Source: Myxococcus xanthus
GTDB lineage: Bacteria > Myxococcota > Myxococcia > Myxococcales > Myxococcaceae
DNA: 64,000 bases
NCBI RefSeq assembly: GCF_006402735.1
Contig: NZ_CP017174.1
Span: 2,483,001 to 2,547,000 of the forward strand
Direction of reading: 5' to 3'
The notes beneath the pieces are model-generated. The model saw only the letters and a program-made list of their open reading frames with translations. It did not search any database and had not been told where the DNA came from. Shown here piece after piece: positions 6,868-14,412 of the stretch. Positions within the stretch are counted from its first letter, which is position 1, and each line of letters begins with the position of its first letter. The translations under genes and the position numbers were made by a program.

Positions 6868-9822
6868 GTGTCGCTCCGGACGCACCGGTCCGAAGGAAGC
6901 AACAGAAGGCTCCTCTCCTTCCTGATGGGGGTCATTCTCTCGGTGTGTCCGGCACTGGCTTTCTCCGCCGCGCCGAGCCATCCCCAGCCTCCCTCGCTGG
7001 AGTCATGCCGGGAGCGCTTCGCCTCGCAGCCAGAGGGCCGGGATGCGGCGATGTGCTTCTACCAGTGTGCCCAGGTCACTTCCGCTCGGGACGCTGTCGT
7101 GCGCGAGCTGACGGCCTTGATGGAGCGTCACCCCGACCATGGCTGGCTGCCCCTGGTGCTCGGGCATGTCGGGATGCTGTCCAGCGGCAAGGAGGCGGAA
7201 GGTCCCTATCGTCGCGCGGCGCAGACGTTCCGCCGGCTCCAGGATGCGGAGGGCGAGGTGCTGGCGGCCATCAACCTGCGCGCCATCCTCCTGGCTCAAG
7301 GACGAACCGAGGAGGCCTGGGATTGGACGCGGCGCGTGGTGGAGGTGGCGAGCGCCTCCGGTCGGCCGGAGCTCCACGCACGCGCGCTCATCGTCGAGGC
7401 CAGCCAGCTTTATGAGGTGGCGCTCGACCTGGGCCGGGCCTTCCGTGTGCTCAAGCGCGCCGAGCCGCTCGTCTTCCCGGACGGCGCGGAAGGGCTGAAG
7501 AAGCAGTACCTGTCCGTCATGAGCACGGTGAGCGAGCGGCTGGGCCGGTTGGAGGAGGCCTCGGACGTCAATGCCCGGCTGGTGGAGTTGACCCGGAGCA
7601 CTGGCGACCTCTTCCTGGAAGCGCATGCGCGCTTCACGCTCGCCAACGTCGCGCTGCGGCGGCTCGAGCGTGACCATGTGCCGGCGGACCGGGCGCGAGC
7701 GTTGGAGCTGGCGCGGCAGGCCATGGCCGCCGCGGAGAGGGCGGGGAACCCAACATTGGTGGCCCGAGCGGTGCGTCTCACGGCGGACCTGTTGGGAGAC
7801 ACCCCCGAGGAGCACCGTGAGGCGGACGCGCTCCTGGAGCGCTGCATGGCGCTCGCGGAGTCGCTGGATTCGGACGAGCGGCGGCTGGCGTGTCTCTGGA
7901 CGCGCGCGGAGCGGCGGGCAGGCGTGGACCCGGCCGGCGCCATTCAGGACTCGGAGGCGTCACTGCGACTGGCCTCCGAAGGAAACGACCCGCTGTTCCT
8001 GGCGCTGGCCCTTCGAGGCCGCGGCACGGTGGCGTACCGGACACAGCCTTTGCCCCAGGCACTGGCGCATGCCGAGCGCGCCCTGGACGCGCTGGAGTCC
8101 CTGCGCCAGACGCAGAGTGATGCGTTCAGCCAGGCGGAGCTCTTCGCGACGTGGGCCCGCGACTACCACCGGCTCGCGGGCTGGACATTGGAGGCTGGCG
8201 GGGCGACGGGCAAACCCGCCACGCTTCCCTTCAGGGAGGCTGTGTCGCGGGCCTTCGCCGTGAGCGAACGGCTCCGGGCGAGGACGCTGCTCGATGCCCT
8301 GGTCGCCTTCCGAGCACGCGCGGACTCCGGGGACACGCCCGAGCGCCGGGCGCAGCGAAGCGAGGTGCAATCGCGGCTGGTGGCGGTCCAACGCCAGCTC
8401 TTGGACCCGTCGCTTGCGAGCGCTGGACGCGAGGCGGCCCTGAATGAACTCCAGGAGCTGGAGCGCCGCGAGCGGGACCTGCGCCCAGCGCCTCGCCACG
8501 GTGTGCGGGAGTTCGCCTCCCTGGCGTCCGTGGAGAATGGGCTGAGGGAGGACGAAGCGCTGCTGGTCTTCCTCGTGGGGGACGACGAGGACCTCTCCGG
8601 AACGTCGGCGGGTGGTGCGTGGTTGTTCGTGGTGACACGGGGGCGAACCCACGTCCATCGCATCCCCGAGCGCACGCGGCTCGCTGCGGCGGCCACGCTG
8701 TTCTCCGGGCTCGTCGAGCGCAGGGATGACTCCGAGCGCGGCGCGGCGGTGGCGCTTCATGCGCAGCTGCTCGGCCCGGCGCTCGCGGGGCTGCCACCCA
8801 CGGTTCGGCGGCTGCTGTTGGTTCCGGACGGACCGCTGCATGACCTGCCCTTCGCCGCGCTGCGGGAGCGTCGGGATGGGCCACCACTGGTCGCACGCTA
8901 CGAACTGGCCCTGGTGCCCTCGGCGAGCTTGTGGCGGCACTGGCACGGGGAGGCCCCATTCACGCCTGTCGGTGAGGCGCTGGTGCTGGCGGACCCTGAG
9001 TGGGGCCTGGGACATGGTGTGTCGCGGCCGGCGGCGCGCTCTCGGGCTGGGATCTTCGACGAGGCCGCGCAGCTCGGCGCGCTGCCCGAGGCTCGTCGCG
9101 AAGGGCTCGGGGTGGAGCGGGAGCTGCGAGACACCCGCGTCGTCCCCCGGCTGCTGGTGGGCACGGAAGCCTCTGAGCGCGCGCTCAAGAGCGCGGACCT
9201 GTCGCTGGTCCGGGTGCTGCACATGGCGGCGCACGCCGTGGTGGACGCCGAATCGCCGGAGCGCTCCGCGCTCGTGCTCGCCCCCGGCGCGGAGGACGAG
9301 GACGGCATTCTTCAGCCGCGCGAAATCATCCGGCTGCGTCTCGATGGCGCGCTGGTGGTGCTGTCCGCGTGCCGCAGCGCCTCGGGAGCGGTGCTGCCGG
9401 GAGAGGGCGTGCTGAGCCTCGCGCGGGCCTTCTTCGAGGCGGGCTCGAGCGCGGTGGTGGCCAGCTTGTGGCCGTTGCGCGACGCGGAAGCGGCGGACCT
9501 GGTGGAGCATTTCTACCGGCACCTGGCTACGGGCTTGAGTGTCTCCGCGGCGCTGCGGGCCGCACAGCTCGAGGCCATCGACGCGGGTCTTCCACCTGCG
9601 GCCTGGGCAGGGCTGGTCGTGCTCGGCGACGCCGCGCTGGTGGCCGCCGCGCCTCGCGAGGATGGTGCGCCCATGTTGTCTGGACTGGCGGGGGCGCTTG
9701 TCATTGCCGCGGCGCTTCTCGGGCTCCTGGCGTTGCGGCGCTGGGGCCGTTCAAGCTCCGAACGTTCCAAGCCAGTGAGGCGCGCGGGAGATGCCCGAGG
9801 TCTCCGATTCAGAGGTCGATGA
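6868..9822 (+). CDS. TPR-CHAT caspase-like protease, membrane-anchored
   Basis: 984 residues from a GTG at 6868, one base after the upstream stop (an ATG at 6925 is an alternative). Residues 14-33 form a hydrophobic signal or anchor segment. Residues about 60-440 are helical TPR-type repeats (for example AEGPYRRAAQTFRRLQDAEG). A charged helical linker spans about 490-540. The CHAT domain occupies about 560-935. Its His is H789 in VLHMAAHAV and its Cys is C835 in VVLSACRSASG, the dyad of CHAT/caspase-clan proteases. A second transmembrane helix (MLSGLAGALVIAAALLGLLA) lies near 950, followed by a basic tail. If the N-terminal segment is a signal peptide, TPR and CHAT face the periplasm and the basic tail the cytosol. 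CHAT proteases are known to cleave partner proteins on activation through their TPR domain. The linked sigma factor and membrane anti-sigma-like protein suggest the latter as substrate. Confidence 0.85.
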   Translation: MSLRTHRSEGSNRRLLSFLMGVILSVCPALAFSAAPSHPQPPSLESCRERFASQPEGRDAAMCFYQCAQVTSARDAVVRELTALMERHPDHGWLPLVLGHVGMLSSGKEAEGPYRRAAQTFRRLQDAEGEVLAAINLRAILLAQGRTEEAWDWTRRVVEVASASGRPELHARALIVEASQLYEVALDLGRAFRVLKRAEPLVFPDGAEGLKKQYLSVMSTVSERLGRLEEASDVNARLVELTRSTGDLFLEAHARFTLANVALRRLERDHVPADRARALELARQAMAAAERAGNPTLVARAVRLTADLLGDTPEEHREADALLERCMALAESLDSDERRLACLWTRAERRAGVDPAGAIQDSEASLRLASEGNDPLFLALALRGRGTVAYRTQPLPQALAHAERALDALESLRQTQSDAFSQAELFATWARDYHRLAGWTLEAGGATGKPATLPFREAVSRAFAVSERLRARTLLDALVAFRARADSGDTPERRAQRSEVQSRLVAVQRQLLDPSLASAGREAALNELQELERRERDLRPAPRHGVREFASLASVENGLREDEALLVFLVGDDEDLSGTSAGGAWLFVVTRGRTHVHRIPERTRLAAAATLFSGLVERRDDSERGAAVALHAQLLGPALAGLPPTVRRLLLVPDGPLHDLPFAALRERRDGPPLVARYELALVPSASLWRHWHGEAPFTPVGEALVLADPEWGLGHGVSRPAARSRAGIFDEAAQLGALPEARREGLGVERELRDTRVVPRLLVGTEASERALKSADLSLVRVLHMAAHAVVDAESPERSALVLAPGAEDEDGILQPREIIRLRLDGALVVLSACRSASGAVLPGEGVLSLARAFFEAGSSAVVASLWPLRDAEAADLVEHFYRHLATGLSVSAALRAAQLEAIDAGLPPAAWAGLVVLGDAALVAAAPREDGAPMLSGLAGALVIAAALLGLLALRRWGRSSSERSKPVRRAGDARGLRFRGR

Positions 9823-9884
9823 GTTCGCTGGCCGCCTTCTTCACATGCGCGCCGACGACGAAGCACGGGACCGACGTCGAGGCG

Positions 9885-10445
9885 TCACTCCTTGCGCGGC
9901 CCCATCAGCCGCCACGCGAGAGGCAGCAGCACGGCCGCGATGGCGGCCTTCAGGAGCCCTCCAGGAAGGAAGGGCGTGAAGCCGACGCCAAGGGCCTTGG
10001 CCACGCCGAGCCGGGCGGACAGGACAAGCCAGGGCAGGCCGACGGCGAAGACGGCCAACTGCCCCACGGCAAAGAGCGGCAGCGCGGTCCACGGCCGCCG
10101 GTCGAATCCACGCTGCGCCGCCAGCCCCACCAGGAAGGCGGCTGGAACGAAGCCGATCAGGTAGCCACCGGTTGCCCCCAGGATGCGTTCCAGGCCGCTG
10201 GCGCCCTCCGCGAAGAACGGCAGGCCCACCGCGCCCATCAGGAGGTACAGGAACTGCGCGGCCATGCCTCGCACGGGGCCGAGCGCGGCGGCAGCGACGA
10301 TGACGCCCAGTGACTGTCCCGTGATGGGGACGGGCGAGCCCGGGACCGAAATGGAGACTTGCGCGAGCCCCGCCGTGAGCAGCGCGCCGCCGAGCACGAG
10401 CGCCACGTCGTGGGCTCGGGAACGCGCGACCCCATCGGCGAGCAC
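9885..10445 (-). CDS. bioY: BioY biotin transporter S-component
   Basis: 186 residues from a GTG at 10445; an earlier in-frame start is possible, because the sequence stays basic and plausible upstream. It is an integral membrane protein with about six helices. The BioY signature is visible: PGSPVPITGQSLGV near residues 36-50, followed by LGPVRGMAAQFLYLLMGAVGLPFF and the GATGGYLIGF loop. BioY binds biotin in the membrane and works alone or with an ECF ATPase module (BioMN). Neither bioM/bioN nor biotin synthesis genes are adjacent, so it probably acts as a solitary BioY or shares an energising module. It is convergent with the CHAT gene, 62 bp apart. Confidence 0.9.
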   Translation of the reverse strand: MLADGVARSRAHDVALVLGGALLTAGLAQVSISVPGSPVPITGQSLGVIVAAAALGPVRGMAAQFLYLLMGAVGLPFFAEGASGLERILGATGGYLIGFVPAAFLVGLAAQRGFDRRPWTALPLFAVGQLAVFAVGLPWLVLSARLGVAKALGVGFTPFLPGGLLKAAIAAVLLPLAWRLMGPRKE

Positions 10446-10781
10446 GCGGAGGCGGGGACGGGCAGTGGTGGGGAGCGTCAGGCGGAGCCTCCAGAATCGG
10501 ACCGCGAGGACACGGCGCGCCGACGGGGTACATGCTCATGTCTCGAGGTGCAACGCCGGAGAAACCCGCATTCCTCCGTCGAGTCTGCTCCTGGGGCCGC
10601 CTGGGCGTCTTCGATAACACCGCGATGAGACAGCCATGACGCGAGGCGGCACGTCTGAGCGGCGCACAGCGTGCCAGGAAGGGCTGCGTGCCGACACGGC
10701 GGTGGGGTACAAACGAAGTGATGCGGGGCTTGTACGCATGGTGCCTCCTGCGTGAGCCCCCGCGCGGAAGGACACCAAGAC
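10446..10781 (+). other. divergent intergenic region bioY / DUF2147 gene
   Basis: 336 bp carrying the outward promoters of bioY (minus) and the DUF2147 gene (plus). No BirA-type operator, riboswitch fold or clear -10/-35 pair was recognised. Long minus-strand frames across it lack start signals and are antisense shadows. Confidence 0.4.
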
Positions 10782-11249
10782 ATGAACGCAACCCGCTGGT
10801 TTGGACTCGCTTCCCTGACCGTGCTGCTGGCCTCGAACGCCTTCGCCGAGGACAAGGCCCCCGCCGCGACCAACGCCGCCGTCGGCCGGTGGACGACCAT
10901 CGATGACGAGACGAAGAAGCCCAAGTCCGTCATCGCCATCTATGAAGAGAACGGCAAGCTGTACGGGAAGATCGAGAAGCTCTTCCGCGAGCCCAAGGAA
11001 GAGCAGAACCCGCTCTGCGACAAGTGCGAGGGTTCGCTTAAGGACCAGCCCATCATCGGGATGACCATCCTTCGCGACCTGAAGAAGGATGATGACGAGT
11101 GGTCCGGCGGGAGCATCCTCGACCCGGCGAATGGCAAGACCTACAAGTGCAAGGTCGCCGTCGAGGATGGCGGCAAGAAGCTGAAGGTCCGCGGCTACGT
11201 CGGGATGTCGCTGCTGGGCCGCACCCAGTACTGGGTCCGCGCCGAGTAG
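10782..11249 (+). CDS. secreted DUF2147 family protein
   Basis: 155 residues. The ATG at 10782 follows GGAAGGA. A signal peptide (FGLASLTVLLASNAFA) is followed by AEDKAP. The mature part matches the DUF2147 layout: VGRWTTIDDETKKPKSVI at the start, a Cys pair in NPLCDKCEG, the core GMTILRDLKKD, the segment GGSILDPANGKTYKCKV, and the closing LKVRGYVGMSLLGRTQYWVR. Members are small periplasmic lipocalin-like beta proteins of unknown function. It appears monocistronic and convergent with nrfA. Confidence 0.85.
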   Translation: MNATRWFGLASLTVLLASNAFAEDKAPAATNAAVGRWTTIDDETKKPKSVIAIYEENGKLYGKIEKLFREPKEEQNPLCDKCEGSLKDQPIIGMTILRDLKKDDDEWSGGSILDPANGKTYKCKVAVEDGGKKLKVRGYVGMSLLGRTQYWVRAE

Positions 11250-11300
11250 CACCTTCGGCGGACGGCGGAAGCGGGCACCTCCCGCTTCCGCTCGCCGTGC

Positions 11301-12779
11301 CTACTTCGAGCCCTGCTGCGTCTCACCCGCGCCATCCGTGGACACGGGCGTCAGCGGCGCCGGAGCGCCTTGCGGCCGCGTGGTGGGGCTGGTGGAGGCG
11401 CCACCACCGGGCCGCAGCGCGTTCTGGCCCAGGCGCGAGAAGTTGATGGAGTTGCTCAGGATGCGCACTGCCTCCTGGTCCGCGTGGAAGCCCATGGAGT
11501 TCTCCGCCTCCACGAAGTCCAGGTAGAACTGGGCACGCTTCTGAAGGTCTCGCGCCTTGGCGAGCGCTTCCTCGGGCAGGCCCGCTTTCTGGGCGGACTC
11601 GATGTCGTGGATGAGGTCCACCAGCGCGTCCATGGCGAGGTTCCGCGTCTCGAAGGTGCGCGTCTGGATGGTCTCCGCGCGCTGGAGCAGCTCCGCCTCG
11701 CTCCACTTGTGGCACGTCTGGCACGCGCGGTTGATGTTCAGCAGCGGGCTGCGCACGTGGTGGTCGCTGACCTTCATCGCCCCCTCACGCATGAACGGCA
11801 TGTGGCAGTCCGCGCAGGCCACGCCGCTCTTCGCGTGGATGCCCTGGTTGTACAGCTCGAACTCGGGGTGCTGTGCCTTCAACACCTTGGCGCCCGTGAG
11901 CTTGTGCGTCCAGTCGGAGTGCCCGTCCTCGTCGTAGTAGGCCATGATCTGATCGATGTTGATGCCCTTGGCCCAGGGGTACGTGAGGCGCTTCTCCTTG
12001 CCCTTGAAGTAGTACTCGACGTGGCACTGCCCGCACACGTACGTGCGCATCTCCTGGCGCGTCGCGTCCTGATTCACCTGGAAGTTGGGAACGCCCTGGC
12101 TGGCCTTGAGCGCGGCGATGCCCTCGATGAAGCCTGGTCGCGTCACGCGCAGCTGCATCGTGGTGGGGTCGTGGCAGTCGATGCATGAGACGGGGTGCTC
12201 CACCAGCTTGCGCGCCTCCATGAAGGGCATCTGGTTCATCTTCTCGAAGCCCTTGATGAGGTCGCCGTCACCGAGCTTCTTGTAGGGCACGTACACGCTG
12301 GCGTGGCAGTGGATGCAGGTGCCCGGCTGCTGCGTCACGTGCTGGCGCTCGGTGTAGACCTGGTCGTCCAACATGTGCGCGTGGCCGCGCTCCTCGCGGA
12401 AGTCCGTGGCGAAGGCGTAGCCGCTCCACATCGTCACCAGCCGAGGGTCCTCCTCGAGCCGGCTCTGCGCGACGACGGTGCGTGGGTCCGCCTGGGACGG
12501 CGTGCGCGCCACGGCTTCACTGCCGCCGTAGCGGGTGCGCTGCTGGTCCACCGTGCGCTTGTAGCTGTCGTACTGCAGCGGGAAGTTGCGCCCCCACACC
12601 TCCGGGTCGGTGATGGTGTCGTCCAGCTCCACCACCCGGTAGAAGGGATTCTTCGCCTCCTGCTTGCGCTCCATGATGTTGACCAGGAGCGCGGTGACGC
12701 CAGCGGCGGCCAGGGCGGCAGCCACCGCCACGGCAATCACCAGTTTGACGCCGCTGAAGCGCCGTTGCTTCTCGGTCAT
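11301..12779 (-). CDS. nrfA: cytochrome c nitrite reductase, pentahaem catalytic subunit
   Basis: 492 residues. NrfA reduces nitrite to ammonium with six electrons on the periplasmic side. An N-terminal hydrophobic helix at 11-34 anchors or exports it. Five haem sites are visible: C155-C158-H159, C199-C202-H203, C249-C252-H253, C322-C325-H326 and C353-C356-H357. Catalytic residues fit the family: R131 in EERGHAH, Tyr in CGQCHVEYYF (256/257), and H304 in LKAQHPE. The first haem motif is CIHCH, not the usual CXXCK, so the active-site haem would have His instead of Lys as proximal ligand; such CXXCH-type NrfA are known in some bacteria. Its ATG overlaps the nrfH stop by four bases (ATGA). A low-complexity tail rich in Pro/Thr/Gly follows the last helix. 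Confidence 0.95.
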   Translation of the reverse strand: MTEKQRRFSGVKLVIAVAVAAALAAAGVTALLVNIMERKQEAKNPFYRVVELDDTITDPEVWGRNFPLQYDSYKRTVDQQRTRYGGSEAVARTPSQADPRTVVAQSRLEEDPRLVTMWSGYAFATDFREERGHAHMLDDQVYTERQHVTQQPGTCIHCHASVYVPYKKLGDGDLIKGFEKMNQMPFMEARKLVEHPVSCIDCHDPTTMQLRVTRPGFIEGIAALKASQGVPNFQVNQDATRQEMRTYVCGQCHVEYYFKGKEKRLTYPWAKGINIDQIMAYYDEDGHSDWTHKLTGAKVLKAQHPEFELYNQGIHAKSGVACADCHMPFMREGAMKVSDHHVRSPLLNINRACQTCHKWSEAELLQRAETIQTRTFETRNLAMDALVDLIHDIESAQKAGLPEEALAKARDLQKRAQFYLDFVEAENSMGFHADQEAVRILSNSINFSRLGQNALRPGGGASTSPTTRPQGAPAPLTPVSTDGAGETQQGSK

Positions 12780-13312
12780 CGTTCAACCTCCTGACGGATG
12801 AGTTCGGGGTTCCCGGAGCCTTCGGGGTGCCCCACGGAGTTGTGGCAGGTGAGGCACTGCAGCGAGTCTTCGTGGGGCGTTTCGATGCTTTCCACGAGGC
12901 TGGCGTGGCAGTTCCGGCAAGCGTTCTCCGTCACCTGCCGGTTGGCGGGACGGATGCGGATGGGGTCCGGGAAGGTGCCGGTGGTGAAGTAGAAGGAGTG
13001 CCAGAAGCCGTTGCTCGCCTTGTTGAGGTACTTGGGCACCAGCCCTGCCGGCGTGTGGCAGTCGTTACAGGTGGCCACCGCGTGGTGGCTGCTCTTGCGC
13101 CAGCCATCGTACTGCTCGGTCATGATGTGGCAGTTGGCGCAGGCCGCTGGGTCGTCCTGCAGGTAGGCCGCGCCCTTCGCGTACGCGAAGGTGTAGCCAC
13201 CGATGCCAATGGCCGCGCCCAGGGCGAGCCCCAGGGCCACTGCCAGGAGTGTGCGGGAGGCCGAGGACACGCGGAACACCGTAGCAACGGTTGTACAGAC
13301 GGCCAGTCCCAT
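12776..13312 (-). CDS. nrfH: NrfH tetrahaem quinol dehydrogenase, membrane subunit
   Basis: 178 residues from the ATG at 13312. The frame is open further upstream to 13477, but those residues look non-family and the ribosome site of either start is weak. One transmembrane helix at about 21-43 is followed by a periplasmic NapC/NirT-type domain with four haem motifs: C58-C61-H62 (CANCHIM, the Met being the usual haem-1 neighbour), C82-C85-H86, C132-C135-H136 and C153-C156-H157. NrfH takes electrons from menaquinol and passes them to NrfA. It is translationally coupled to nrfA. No accessory nrf genes (nrfI, resBC) are in the window. Confidence 0.93.
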   Translation of the reverse strand: MGLAVCTTVATVFRVSSASRTLLAVALGLALGAAIGIGGYTFAYAKGAAYLQDDPAACANCHIMTEQYDGWRKSSHHAVATCNDCHTPAGLVPKYLNKASNGFWHSFYFTTGTFPDPIRIRPANRQVTENACRNCHASLVESIETPHEDSLQCLTCHNSVGHPEGSGNPELIRQEVER

Positions 13313-13362
13313 CTCGCAATCGCGGATGAATTTCCACGCCGTTTGGGAGGCCGGAGCCGGGT

Positions 13363-13377
13363 CGCGAAATTTTTGCG
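13363..13377. promoter_or_regulatory. near-palindrome upstream of nrfHA
   Basis: CGCGAAATTTTTGCG at 13363-13377 is a nearly symmetrical AT-centred site about 50 bp upstream of the nrfH start, in an otherwise GC-rich area. A related TTGCGTCGCGAAA lies at 13402-13415. It could bind a regulator of nitrite or anaerobic respiration; no known consensus is claimed. Confidence 0.22.
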
Positions 13378-13484
13378 TCCATGCGGGAGGGTGCGCAGCA
13401 TTTGCGTCGCGAAACACGCGTGGTGAAACCTCTGGACCCCTGCCTCGAAAATGCAATGCACGCGCCCAGAGGTTCACGCTCCAC

Positions 13485-14080
13485 TCAGCGGTAGTCCGGA
13501 GACAGCGCGGCCGAGATGCGTGTCGCCAGGTCCTCGGTCAGCACCTGCTCTTCAGGAGGCAGTGACGGCAGGCTCGCGTTGAGCGTGCCGCGCAGCTCAC
13601 GCAGCAGCAGGTACGCGCCGAGCGACCGCGGAGCCTTGAGGACGTCCAGCAAGGTGCGGCGCGCCGCGTGGCTGCGCACGCCGTCCGTGTTGAGGATGAT
13701 GGCCTCGATGTCCGCCAGCATGGGTGTGAGCAGCTCGGGGGACGGCGGAGGGGCGCTGGTGAAGCTGCCCCGGCTCGACGCCGGGTTCAGGTAGAGCCGC
13801 TGGAAGTTGCGCCGCGTGAGCTCGTCCGCCGACCACCGCCTCGAACACGGGGAGGCCGAACACGGCGTTCCAGCCTTTGATACCGCGCTTCAGCGCGCTC
13901 ACGACGTCATCCGGCTGCAAGCGAGGGTCCTGCTGCGGCGCGAGCACGGTGTCCATGATGTGCCAGCGGATGGGTTTCATGCCGGGGTGGATGTTCCACT
14001 TTAGGGCCACCTGCTCGAACTGCTCCGCCGTCGTGTTGGGCACGAGCCGCCGATCGCTGCGGAAGTAGAGCTCCCGGGGT
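13485..14080 (-). pseudogene. frameshifted remnant of a DUF5117-like zinc metalloprotease
   Basis: Two minus-strand frames join into one protein-like sequence. From about 14080 to 13835 the frame reads ELYFRSDRRLVPN, then KPIRWHIMDTVL and ALKRGIKGWNAVFGLPVFEA. From about 13835 to the TGA at 13485 the next frame reads ADELTRRNFQRLYLNPASS, then MLADIEAIILNTDGVRSHAA and ends LATRISAALSPDYR. The first block resembles the segment before the HExxH helix of DUF5117/DUF4953-type metalloproteases and the second their C-terminal helices. No HExxH is present, so the catalytic core is deleted as well as the frame shifted near 13830-13837. The family assignment is tentative; that the gene is broken is much firmer. 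Confidence 0.5.
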
Positions 14081-14102
14081 GGCAGCGGGGCGGGGGGGAA
14101 CC

Positions 14103-14219
14103 CAGGCCCTCCTTCAAGTCGTGCTCCAGACCGCCGGACGGAGGAATGCCCATCCGGTGCTGGAGCAACGGGACGCCTTCATCGCGTCACTCAGGGGAGA
14201 CGGCGACTGGGAGGAGTGA
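14103..14219 (+). pseudogene. short 3' fragment of an unidentified gene
   Basis: A plus-strand frame ends in TGA at 14217-14219 and reads QALLQVVLQTAGRRNAHPVL then EQRDAFIASLRGDGDWEE. Third positions are almost all G or C and the acidic ending looks like a natural C-terminus. No start or upstream body is present. It abuts the decayed metalloprotease and is probably the leftover end of another gene. An alternative minus-strand reading of the same bases (RMGIPPSGGLEHDL) is possible. Confidence 0.3.
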
Positions 14220-14412
14220 CCCTCACCGCGCACGCATCACCCCCTGGGCTGATAGGGGGCGCCGAACGGGTTGTCATGACAGGAATGTCACGGCAATCCC
14301 GACTTTGAGGCCAGCGGTGTGTCGGAAACCCCTGAAAACACCCGGAGTCTGGGTTGGCGCGGTCGTTGCTGATGCGGGGGCACTGTTTACCCACCCCAAG
14401 GAGCAACGCCCC

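Noticed and set aside
7960..9522. 520-codon minus-strand open frame
   Set aside because: It lies antisense to the TPR-CHAT gene and shows no protein-like motif.
9841..10791. 316-codon minus-strand frame over bioY and its upstream region
   Set aside because: It overlaps BioY in another frame and has Arg/Pro/Ala-rich shadow composition.
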